In this document: one piece after another, positions 35,206 through 43,164 of the stretch | Numbering within the stretch: position 1 is the stretch's first letter | How the letters are laid out: each line of letters opens with the position of its first letter | Assembly (NCBI GenBank): GCA_022796875.1 | Contig: JAAWJJ010000005.1 | Span: 1 to 64,000, forward strand | Reading direction: 5' to 3' | DNA: 64,000 bases | Source of the DNA: Eubacterium sp. | GTDB lineage: Bacteria > Bacillota > Clostridia > Lachnospirales > Lachnospiraceae | Position numbers and translations under genes: made by a program | The notes under the pieces: generated by a model | What the model was told of the DNA's origin: nothing | Databases searched by the model: none | Seen by the model: the letters and a program-made list of their open reading frames with translations, nothing else

Positions 35206-36060
35206 TTACAGTACATCTGCGAAATGCATCCGCAGCCTTTTAAAAATCGCGGTTCCTATCAAAATCACTACGATCGTAAATATCCAAAAATAAATCGTCA
35301 GCCCCGGACTTTCCCAGAAACCGGTTTTTCCGATCAAAGATTCCCGGTATCCGTTCACAACATAGTACATTGGATTTAACCGCAAAATAAACAGAAGTTT
35401 CGGCGGCAGACTCATTTCCGGGGAATTGATATTCCACATGATCGGCGTCGCCCACACTCCGATCTGCAAAATAATATTCACGATCTGCGACAGATCCCGG
35501 AAAAAAATAACGATCGCGCTGGTAGCGTACGTCAGTCCCATCACCAGACAGACCATACAAAACGAATAATAAAAGATCTGAACCGTATATCCGTCCGGCG
35601 CCAGGCCGAACACCAGAAAAAAAACAATCGTAAACGCCTGAAAAAACAAATGGACGAATAACGAAGACAATATTTTCACTACCGGTAGGATGTTGATTTT
35701 AAACACCACTTTTTTCACAAGATAATTGTACTCAATCAATGAATTTGTCCCGCTGTTGATCGCATCCTGAAAAAAGAACCACGGCACCAGACCCGCCAGC
35801 AGCCACAGTACATACGGCACTTCAATCCCTGCCCTTGTCGTATGCGCGGCCGCGCCCAGCGCTTTTTCAAATACAAACCAGTAAACAAACACCGTCACGA
35901 TCGGCTGCACAAACGCCCAGACCGTGCCCAGATACGAACCGGCAAATTTTGTCTTAAAATCATTTTTCGCCAGTTTCGCTATTAATTTTTTTTCTTTCCA
36001 CAATTCCACAGGATTGATCCTGTCATTTCCGTGTTCTGCCATATATAAGAAAGAAGGCAT
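35206..36060 (-). CDS. tagG: Polysaccharide ABC exporter permease (TagG/Wzm)
   Basis: 284 residues with six membrane helices, ABC-2 family. The amphipathic N-terminus ELWKEKKLIAKLAKNDFKTKFAGSYLG and the later WATPIMWN and NPMYYVVNGYRESL segments are typical of TagG/Wzm permeases. I start at the ATG at 36060. The longer frame opens with a TTG at 36177 that is itself the -35 box of a good promoter, so it cannot be translated from that transcript, and 284 residues is the family length. No strong ribosome binding site is visible at 36060. It forms a two-gene exporter unit with the ATPase. Confidence 0.88.
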   Translation of the reverse strand: MPSFLYMAEHGNDRINPVELWKEKKLIAKLAKNDFKTKFAGSYLGTVWAFVQPIVTVFVYWFVFEKALGAAAHTTRAGIEVPYVLWLLAGLVPWFFFQDAINSGTNSLIEYNYLVKKVVFKINILPVVKILSSLFVHLFFQAFTIVFFLVFGLAPDGYTVQIFYYSFCMVCLVMGLTYATSAIVIFFRDLSQIVNIILQIGVWATPIMWNINSPEMSLPPKLLFILRLNPMYYVVNGYRESLIGKTGFWESPGLTIYFWIFTIVVILIGTAIFKRLRMHFADVL

Positions 36061-36148
36061 ACTTTGTTTATCAAAATACCCTTCCGTTTCCTGCCTTTCG
36101 TATAAATATTCCTTTCTTACGGAAAACGAAATACCGTAAGATACAGAT

Positions 36149-36177
36149 AGTGTAGCATTATTTCCTGGTTTTCGCAA
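36149..36177 (-). promoter_or_regulatory. Promoter of the exporter operon
   Basis: On the minus strand TTGCGA (36177-36172), 17 bases, and TACACT (36154-36149) form a good sigma-A-type promoter about 90 bases before the chosen tagG start. It lies just downstream of the Rpn pseudogene and would drive tagG, tagH, the methyltransferase-kinase and the GT2 genes. Confidence 0.6.
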
Positions 36178-36225
36178 TGTTGATTTTTATCACCAAAACA
36201 TTGCCAAATGGCGGTAACATTACCA

Positions 36226-36877
36226 CTAAAACTTCTTAGCCAGGACTGCTCTGTCAGTATCAGGAATTTTCAGCGCTATCATTGCCTGTTCCGCAGTCAT
36301 TTTCATGGATTCCATAAGGTTTTTAATATGTTCAAATGAATTGTCAATTCGTTCTTTCTCTTTTTCCCTGTCAATTCGTTCTTCCATTGCTTTACACACC
36401 TGGCTTCGACCTCCTTCCGTTTCCTTGAAATGTCTTACCGGCTTTGCCAGTTCTTTGATAAAACATATCTACCGCACTTGTGCAGCGGAAATCATGCATC
36501 AGCTTCCCCACCGGATCAGTATCATCTTTATAGCTTCCATTCACATAAATAATATGAGAGCCATCCTCAAACAATGTTCCTGCTTCCTGTACCTCAACAT
36601 CATACACCTTTCCGTCAGAGTCCTCGGCATAAATATCCAGTTTTATGGAACGTCCACCCGTGACCGGATTTTTATATTCCCTCTGCGCAACCACTTCTAT
36701 AACTTTCAAATCATTTCTGTCAAGAATGATATTTAAGACAAGCTCTGTTGCCTCTATATTCCGGTCAAATACAAATGTCATAAAGTCGTCATCCAGAAGG
36801 GTAAACCCTGCCAACATCTTCAGGTCTTCATCCTTGTACTTCAATTTTGCTTTTTCGCTCAAAAATATCACCCACAT
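36226..36877 (-). pseudogene. Decayed Rpn-family (PD-(D/E)XK nuclease/transposase-like) gene
   Basis: The first 160 codons (36877 to 36392) read as the N-terminus of an Rpn-type protein (LLDDDFMTFVFDRNIEATELVL, GRSIKLDIYAEDSDGKVYDVEVQ). The sequence then jumps to the GSHIIYVNGSYKDD block near the family's C-terminal half, so about 60 central residues appear to be deleted. The frame breaks at about 36450-36460, where TATCAAAGAA replaces the expected TATAAAGAA. The remaining C-terminus continues in another frame (KELAKPVRHFKETEGGRSQVCKAM and so on) to a stop at 36226. Two lesions make function unlikely. Rpn proteins promote RecA-independent recombination. Confidence 0.8.
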
Positions 36878-36934
36878 TCTTGCAACAGACTTATATTTAT
36901 TATAACCTCATTTCTTTTTTCCCACAACCAAAAT

Positions 36935-38191
36935 TTATTTCTGCTTCTTCAACTCCACTGCAATAAACGCCAGAAAGATAAGCATCAGATATAGCACCGT
37001 GATAAAAAAGCTGCCGGCCGCCCCGGCAATCCCGCTTCTTTGCACCATCTGCCCGGAAATAACCACCGTCAGTACCGCCGCGGTTACATAGCCGGTAAAA
37101 ACACCTTTATTATTGCGCATAACAGTCAAAATATAATACATAAAATATGCCAGGGAATTGATACCGCCCGCCAGCATCAAAAACACCAGGATTCCACGGT
37201 ACTCCTGCAAATCGCAGCCGCTGAGCAGCGATAACACCGGGATTCCGAGGAAAAATGCCAAAACCATGCACAGCACGGTAAATCCGGCAATGACCGCCGT
37301 GATTTTGCCGACCAATCCGCGGAACTCTTTCCATTCTTTTCGGGAATAGCTTTCCGCCAGCCGCGGCAGCAGCGGTTTCATGACAAACGTCGCGCACAGA
37401 TTTACGATATTCACTGGCAAAAACAACATCTGATAATACGACTGGAAATTGCTTGCCATATTCCCGTCGATTGCAATCCGCCCCGCGCTCAATATATATG
37501 TCCACAAAAAAGAACCTAAAAAGAGCGGAAAACATTCTTTTAATATTCCCCACACCTTTTCCTTATGGAACAGCGGCGTCAGTTTATGAAACAAACGCAT
37601 AATATGTATGTCAAACAAAAACAGGCCGGCAAAAGCCGCCGCAATTGCCAGCACGATGGATAATACAAGCTGTTTTGTCAGGCAGAGCGCAATTACCATG
37701 ACTCCGGCGGACAAAACGGTACGGAACGCCTGCGACTTTCCGGTCAGGTCCAGACGCCCGTCTTTCTGAAAACTCCCCTCATAGAGGTCGGCATACCCGT
37801 CTATCATACGGTAAACGCACATTAACAGAATCACGAGGGCTTTATCGGCAAAACTCCCCTCCCGAACCCAGATATAAATCACGCTTGCCGCGATCATAAA
37901 CAGAGCAAGGAGCAGTTTCGCCGCCTTATATTCCCCAAATTGATATTTACTGTTCACATCCGTCACCTGAAACGTCCTCGTTTCATAATAGGCTATGAAC
38001 TGCATCATCTGGCTGATCGTGATGGCAATCGAAAACACGCCGCCCAAATTTTCTCCCATGACGCGGATCACGACAAAAGACAGGCACATCGAAACCGCTG
38101 CAAACAACGTGCTGCCTATCATATTCCAGATAAAATTTTTCCGTTCCGTAACCGGTTTGCTGCCGATTACCGCTTTCTGTACAAAAGTCAT
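36935..38191 (-). CDS. Oligosaccharide flippase-like membrane protein (Wzx/PST family)
   Basis: 418 residues, about 12 membrane helices, MATE/PST superfamily. The N-terminus (NFIWNMIGSTLFAAVSMCLSFVVIRVMG) and the following helix containing QMMQFIAYYETRTFQVTD match Wzx-type polysaccharide flippases of Firmicutes, slightly shorter than the usual 450-480. Such proteins move lipid-linked repeat units outward. A second export route in a locus that also has TagG/TagH is unusual. The gene lies between a polytopic protein gene at 38246 and the Rpn pseudogene. It is the last of its group before the exporter promoter. Confidence 0.82.
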   Translation of the reverse strand: MTFVQKAVIGSKPVTERKNFIWNMIGSTLFAAVSMCLSFVVIRVMGENLGGVFSIAITISQMMQFIAYYETRTFQVTDVNSKYQFGEYKAAKLLLALFMIAASVIYIWVREGSFADKALVILLMCVYRMIDGYADLYEGSFQKDGRLDLTGKSQAFRTVLSAGVMVIALCLTKQLVLSIVLAIAAAFAGLFLFDIHIMRLFHKLTPLFHKEKVWGILKECFPLFLGSFLWTYILSAGRIAIDGNMASNFQSYYQMLFLPVNIVNLCATFVMKPLLPRLAESYSRKEWKEFRGLVGKITAVIAGFTVLCMVLAFFLGIPVLSLLSGCDLQEYRGILVFLMLAGGINSLAYFMYYILTVMRNNKGVFTGYVTAAVLTVVISGQMVQRSGIAGAAGSFFITVLYLMLIFLAFIAVELKKQK

Positions 38192-38245
38192 CGCTTCTCC
38201 CTCATCCGGTAAAACATCACCGCTCCTCTTTCACTTGCAAAAAGA

Positions 38246-40411
38246 TTATCGTTTTTCCCTTACCCTGTATATAGAATAACCGCCGTTTTTACAAAAGGAT
38301 ATTTTTTCCATGCGCTCTTCCTGCCCGTCCAGTTCCCCTTTTATGACAAGATAATCTACCTGCGCTTTTTCCAGATCATTCTCACTGATACAGAAATTTA
38401 TCCAGTCCGCCTGATTGATCTCAAACCCGGTGTCTTCCGAAACCAGTTTTGCCGTGACATGCGCATACCGGTTATACACTTCTTCGTAATCCTTTTCTTC
38501 ATCCAGACTATGCCAGTAATCCAGATTCGGCTCATACTGTACGGCGTTAATTACATGGAACCCGTTTGCCGCCAGCACGTTCTGCTCGATTAACGTATCC
38601 AGAACCAGCCAATTTCCCTGCTGCTCCCGGTCAATTTCCTGCGCGGCCTCCACCAGTTCATTCTCTGTCACCGAATCGGCAGTGCAGGTAAGCGGATTGA
38701 CCCGCAGCGACGTCAACACAACCGTAATCAACAAGCCGGCCAGCAATTCCCGCTGGCGGTTCCCCAAAAGGAACTGCTCCAACAGCACGAATATGAGAAC
38801 GCAGACAGCCAGCAGCGGAAGTGAAATATAATCCCGCGCGCCGAACACAAACGCCGCCGCAAGCATGATTACGGCAGAAATAATCCCGGCCGCCAGCCGG
38901 ACGACGATGCTTCCGTTTTTTTGCGAATCTGCGTTTCCGTCTTCCTGTACTCCTGCAAATTCCGTCCCGATTTCCTTCCTCCGACTCAAAATCAATACGA
39001 TCAGATACAAACAGATCATCCCGACGACGACAATATTCCTTGTCACCGTCGTAAACGACATCAGTGTGATTTTCAAAAATGCGGACGGATAAGGAATTAC
39101 ATACATACTTAAAAGGAACGCTCCGTAAATCCCAAGCAGCGCTGCCAGCGCTCTTTCCCGTCCCTTTCCTTTCCGCAGAAAAACAACAAGCAATACCACG
39201 ACCGCCACCAAAAATAACGGAACCATGCTGACTTCGGAATTATTTAAAAACGGAACGTCTTTAAACGGCAGGATACATCCGATCACATAATAAAACCAGG
39301 TGGCAGGTGAAAAACCGCCCGTAGCCGCTTCCCTGTGCCCCGGATAAGCAGTGTTCATCACCTTTAGCATATCCGGATACGTATCTTTTAAAAACATTGC
39401 CATCGTAAAAAGAAACACCGCAACGACTGCTGCCGCCGCCGCAAACTCCTTTTTGCCAAACACGATTCTTTTTCTGTCAGCAATCAGATAATACAGGATC
39501 AATATCACAAGCAGGTAGCCGAACGGCACCTGCATCGCCGGATAGAGGGCTACGCAATAGCTGATGGCGCTCATTAAAAATAAAACTGCCGCCGCAAGCT
39601 TCCGCCGGTATTCCGACGCAAAGAAAAAATAATAAAACCCAACAAACAGCCATTGTCCCGATATCGCCAGATCAAACAGCGTCGTCGAATACCACCAGCT
39701 GTAAAGCGGTGAAAAAACGACGGCTGCTGCCAGAAACACAGACAGTTTCCGCTTCCCTTTTGACAGAATAACGCCCATTTCATAGCTGCCAAGCAGCAGC
39801 GCAAAAAAACGAAACCACCAAAACCAGGACAGTCCCCTGGAAGCTCCCAAAAAGAAATATCCCCACGTCTGCGGTTTGCCGATCAGCGAAATGTGCCATA
39901 CCGGAGAATTGCAGGCAAGAAGCATATTCTGCCCGTCCATGCCGATCTGCTTGTTTATGACCGGGAAAAACTCCTCGCTGTTTACCTGCGCAAGATGGTA
40001 CTCCGTGTTGACTCCCCATTCGTCCGAACGGATCGCCTGCGGATGGCCGAAAAGCAAACGGCTGACATCGCCGTTTGCCGCATTTTCTCCCGTATAGGCG
40101 TCGATCATATTTATGGAAGACCCGCTGATCTGAAAAACAACAAGAACCACAAATAAGATCACGCAGACCACATACCGTTTTTCAATCAGAAAGCGAAAGA
40201 ACGGCAGAATAAAGTTCTCTTTCCATTTTTCCGGGCAAAGCCAGACGAGAAGCGTCAACACCGCCATTCCGCCGGTCAGCGCAAACAGGCCTTTATGATA
40301 TTCTCCGCTTTCCAAAAAGCGCTGATAAAAAATACCGGCATACATCAAAACCGCAAGTATGAAAAACAACAGGATTCCCCATCGTTTTCTGATATTTCCC
40401 AACATTGCCAT
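38246..40411 (-). CDS. Large polytopic membrane protein, possible GT-C-type glycosyltransferase
   Basis: 721 residues with about 14 hydrophobic helices and a C-terminal soluble domain of about 140 residues. Early in the chain is a long extracytoplasmic loop (DAYTGENAANGDVSRLLFGHPQAIRSDEWGVNTEYHL) with acidic residues, then SWWYSTTLFDLAISGQW. The layout resembles YfhO-like and related GT-C proteins, which transfer sugars from polyprenyl-phosphate donors outside the membrane. I cannot assign it to one family with certainty. It is separated from the upstream DUF2142 gene by 6 bases. Confidence 0.65.
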   Translation of the reverse strand: MAMLGNIRKRWGILLFFILAVLMYAGIFYQRFLESGEYHKGLFALTGGMAVLTLLVWLCPEKWKENFILPFFRFLIEKRYVVCVILFVVLVVFQISGSSINMIDAYTGENAANGDVSRLLFGHPQAIRSDEWGVNTEYHLAQVNSEEFFPVINKQIGMDGQNMLLACNSPVWHISLIGKPQTWGYFFLGASRGLSWFWWFRFFALLLGSYEMGVILSKGKRKLSVFLAAAVVFSPLYSWWYSTTLFDLAISGQWLFVGFYYFFFASEYRRKLAAAVLFLMSAISYCVALYPAMQVPFGYLLVILILYYLIADRKRIVFGKKEFAAAAAVVAVFLFTMAMFLKDTYPDMLKVMNTAYPGHREAATGGFSPATWFYYVIGCILPFKDVPFLNNSEVSMVPLFLVAVVVLLVVFLRKGKGRERALAALLGIYGAFLLSMYVIPYPSAFLKITLMSFTTVTRNIVVVGMICLYLIVLILSRRKEIGTEFAGVQEDGNADSQKNGSIVVRLAAGIISAVIMLAAAFVFGARDYISLPLLAVCVLIFVLLEQFLLGNRQRELLAGLLITVVLTSLRVNPLTCTADSVTENELVEAAQEIDREQQGNWLVLDTLIEQNVLAANGFHVINAVQYEPNLDYWHSLDEEKDYEEVYNRYAHVTAKLVSEDTGFEINQADWINFCISENDLEKAQVDYLVIKGELDGQEERMEKISFCKNGGYSIYRVREKR

Positions 40412-40417
40412 CTCTCC

Positions 40418-41992
40418 TTAATAAGCGCCGCTTGACATACAAAAAATTGCATACATGAGCCAGAATACCGTCACGGCCGCCACTTTCGCACCGTACCCTT
40501 TCGTTTCGTTTCGGATGCCTTTTAGCTGAAATCCCAAAAACAAAAGCGGAAGCGCAGGTACAAAATAGCGGGGCTGCACGCCCTCGATCAGCAGCTGCCC
40601 GACTTTGGTCCATACCAAAAACATCGAAAGCATAACGAGCAGCACCGTTAGGATACCGGTAAAAAGAAGCAGTATTTTTTTTCGCGTCCGCAATCGCAGC
40701 TTTGGATTCACATCCGTAACCGCCACGAACAGCAGCCAGGCCGGAACGGTCCAGGTCAGAATCCCGAGCCTGAAATTCAGCGACCCCAGTATATTAAACT
40801 GCTCCATCCACATGATAACAAGCCGCTCAAATGTATTTTCATATGCGCCGATCGCCATCCGCGGGTTGGCAAGAATCCATGCAATCTGTTTTCCTGGATC
40901 CACGCCTTCATTATAGGTACTCGTATGAATCAGGTTCCCGGTCACATAAGTATAATAAATAACAAACAGGACTGCCAGCGGTATCACCACCATTGCAAAC
41001 GTCTTGAAATACTTCTTTTTCCCGCCGAATTTTTCCATCGGAATCAAAAATACCAGCAGCCCGATTACAATATACAAATACTTATAAAATGCCAGCAGCA
41101 GCAATATCACCGCAAACGGCGCCATATCTTTCACGCCCAGCAGCCCTTTTCGCTCCTCTAAACTGTATTTCATCGCCAATGCCAGAAACAGGAAGCACAG
41201 CATGTTGCAGACGCCGTCGGTAGAGGCGCTGGCCGCCTGGGAAACACAGATCGGCGAAAGGGCAAGCGCCAGTAAAATATTTTTCCCATATGGAATCATT
41301 TTAATCGCAAAATACCCCATAATCGCATAAATGATAGCGTTAAAGGCCCGTACCAGATACAGCGTATTCAACGCGTTCATCCGAAACAGGCGCGCAAACA
41401 GCACGGCAATTGCCTGCGGAATATAACTGATAAACGGATGGAACCCTCCGGTAGATTTTACCTGTACCGTTTCCTCGGACATGGACATGGCCGCATATTT
41501 GTCTTTATAATCGTCCGTTTCATGCGTTCCCTGATAGATTTCATGCCATTTCGTTTCCATTACGGTTTTCGGTCCGGTCAGTTGATAAATATCCTGGTCG
41601 GTATGTAAATAAAACGGCGAAAGATTTCCGTACGATACATCGATCGATTTCTGAAAATGATAATATTCATCCGGATTTTGCAGCGGCGGATTCAAATTCA
41701 TAAATACCAGTCCGAAAAAGAGCGCCAGCACCACAAAAATCTTTTCTATCTCTATCTTCCGCATCCTCTGTACAAAGAAAAGCGCCAGCACCATAATTGC
41801 CGCAATCACGGAACATATGAAAAATCCGGTCCGGAAGCCGCTTCTGCCCTTTGACAATATGGTAAAAGAATCGCTTTCAAACATCACAAAAAGAAACATT
41901 AATATTGCCGCAACAACAACAATTATTATTTTCTTTTTCCCGGCAGCCGCTATTTCCTCTTTTATCGCTCTTCGTATTTTCGAAAAAATCAT
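40418..41992 (-). CDS. DUF2142-family polytopic membrane protein
   Basis: 524 residues, about 12 membrane helices. The DUF2142 signature is clear after the second helix: LVFMNLNPPLQNPDEYYHFQKS. The NPDE-x(3)-F acidic motif lies at the outer membrane face. Later there is an extracytoplasmic loop KSTGGFHPFISYIPQA. DUF2142 members are found in teichoic acid and rhamnan loci and look like GT-C glycosyltransferases; biochemical proof is scarce. It is in a tight group with DUF2304, GT2 and DUF6077-like genes upstream, 34 bases after the DUF2304 stop. Confidence 0.82.
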   Translation of the reverse strand: MIFSKIRRAIKEEIAAAGKKKIIIVVVAAILMFLFVMFESDSFTILSKGRSGFRTGFFICSVIAAIMVLALFFVQRMRKIEIEKIFVVLALFFGLVFMNLNPPLQNPDEYYHFQKSIDVSYGNLSPFYLHTDQDIYQLTGPKTVMETKWHEIYQGTHETDDYKDKYAAMSMSEETVQVKSTGGFHPFISYIPQAIAVLFARLFRMNALNTLYLVRAFNAIIYAIMGYFAIKMIPYGKNILLALALSPICVSQAASASTDGVCNMLCFLFLALAMKYSLEERKGLLGVKDMAPFAVILLLLAFYKYLYIVIGLLVFLIPMEKFGGKKKYFKTFAMVVIPLAVLFVIYYTYVTGNLIHTSTYNEGVDPGKQIAWILANPRMAIGAYENTFERLVIMWMEQFNILGSLNFRLGILTWTVPAWLLFVAVTDVNPKLRLRTRKKILLLFTGILTVLLVMLSMFLVWTKVGQLLIEGVQPRYFVPALPLLFLGFQLKGIRNETKGYGAKVAAVTVFWLMYAIFCMSSGAY

Positions 41993-42025
41993 AATTCAAT
42001 CCTTTTCTTCTTGTATCTGTTTCGT

Positions 42026-42433
42026 TTATCTCTTCTGTTGTTTCTTTTCTGCTTCGTTTATCTCTTCTGCTGTTTCTTCTTTTACTTTTTCCGCTTCTTT
42101 CACTTCATCCAGTTCTTTTCTTAACAGCGCCAGTTCCTGAATCAGTCTTTTTTCTCTGTCTGCATGCTGCGAAATCTGCACCGTCATGCTAAAGATCAGC
42201 ATCAGGCAAATACAAATCCCAATAAAAAACAACAGATTGATCGGAACGTCGACCCCTACAAAATCCGCCGCTTTTTCCACTGTATTAGTGAAAATATCAA
42301 TCAACAGGAAAAAAATCAGGCAGGCGATCCAGCGCATGGAATATTTTACGTCCAGTTTTTTCTTCCTGACCTGATTGATACTGACAATCAGGATAATAAC
42401 CAGGACAATCGCGATGATAATATTTATTCTCAT
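42026..42433 (-). CDS. DUF2304-family small membrane protein
   Basis: 135 residues with three hydrophobic helices (RINIIIAIVLVIILIVSINQVRKKKL, WIACLIFFLLIDIFTN and NLLFFIGICICLMLIFSMTVQIS). A charged C-terminal coiled-coil-like tail follows, rich in Glu and Lys. DUF2304 proteins nearly always accompany a DPM1-like GT2, as here: the start codon overlaps the GT2 stop by 4 bases (ATGA). The pair may form a polyprenyl-phosphate sugar synthase with a membrane subunit; this is inference from the recurring association. Confidence 0.85.
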   Translation of the reverse strand: MRINIIIAIVLVIILIVSINQVRKKKLDVKYSMRWIACLIFFLLIDIFTNTVEKAADFVGVDVPINLLFFIGICICLMLIFSMTVQISQHADREKRLIQELALLRKELDEVKEAEKVKEETAEEINEAEKKQQKR

Positions 42434-43131
42434 TTTTTATTTCCACTCCCTAAAGCCGCCATAACGATAGCCAGGCTGACCTTTATCATGTAGTACACCG
42501 AGTTCCTCATTGAAATAGAAGACGTCCCTTCCTCCCTTTCATTCATAATGACCGGTATTTCCTCTACGTTTTTCCCCATTTTTAAAAGCGTAACCACACT
42601 TTCCGGTTCCGGGTAATCTTTCGGATAATTTTCTGCAAAAAATCCGATCACCTCCCGGTTTACCATACGCATACCGGACGTCGGATCGGTAATCGTTTTT
42701 CCGGTAACCAGTTTGATCAGCCGCATAAAATAACGAATCCCGACACGCCGCATAAAGGAAGACTGAAATCCTTCGTTTTCAATAAAACGGGAACCGATCA
42801 GCATGTCCAGCTTTTTCTTTTCCATGGTTTTCACCATCTGATTTAAGTAAGAGGCGTTATGCTGGCCGTCCCCGTCAAACTGAACCGCATAATCGTAGCC
42901 GTTCCGCTTCGCGTACAGATAACCGGACTGTACGCCTCCCCCTATTCCAAGATTGATCGGCAGATTCAACAAATGATATCCGTTCCTTTCACAGATTTCT
43001 TTTGTATCGTCTTTGGAACAGTCGTTCACAACAAGGTAGTCCAGTTCCGGCGCATTTTGCATAATGTCCGTCACTGTTTTTTCAATGCTGCCCCGCTCAT
43101 TATAAGCGGGGATAATCACAAGTACTTTCAT
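42430..43131 (-). CDS. DPM1-like GT2 glycosyltransferase
   Basis: 233-residue single-domain GT2 enzyme. VLVIIPAYNERGSIEKTV, LVVNDCSKDDTKE, AVQFDGDGQHNASY (metal DGDGQH motif) and MRMVNREVIGFFAENYPKDYPEPE are visible, typical of dolichyl-phosphate mannose synthase-like bacterial proteins. The C-terminus is moderately hydrophobic but has no clear membrane anchor, which the overlapping DUF2304 partner may supply. Product: probably a polyprenyl-phosphate sugar used by the DUF2142/DUF6077-like membrane proteins next to it. Confidence 0.88.
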   Translation of the reverse strand: MKVLVIIPAYNERGSIEKTVTDIMQNAPELDYLVVNDCSKDDTKEICERNGYHLLNLPINLGIGGGVQSGYLYAKRNGYDYAVQFDGDGQHNASYLNQMVKTMEKKKLDMLIGSRFIENEGFQSSFMRRVGIRYFMRLIKLVTGKTITDPTSGMRMVNREVIGFFAENYPKDYPEPESVVTLLKMGKNVEEIPVIMNEREEGTSSISMRNSVYYMIKVSLAIVMAALGSGNKK

Positions 43132-43164
43132 CTTTTCCTCCGTATTATAAATGCAAAACCTGCA

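Noticed and set aside
36061..36177. Longer N-terminus for the TagG permease starting at TTG 36177
   Set aside because: The TTG is the -35 element of a good promoter, the extra 39 residues do not look like the family, and 284 residues is the normal length.
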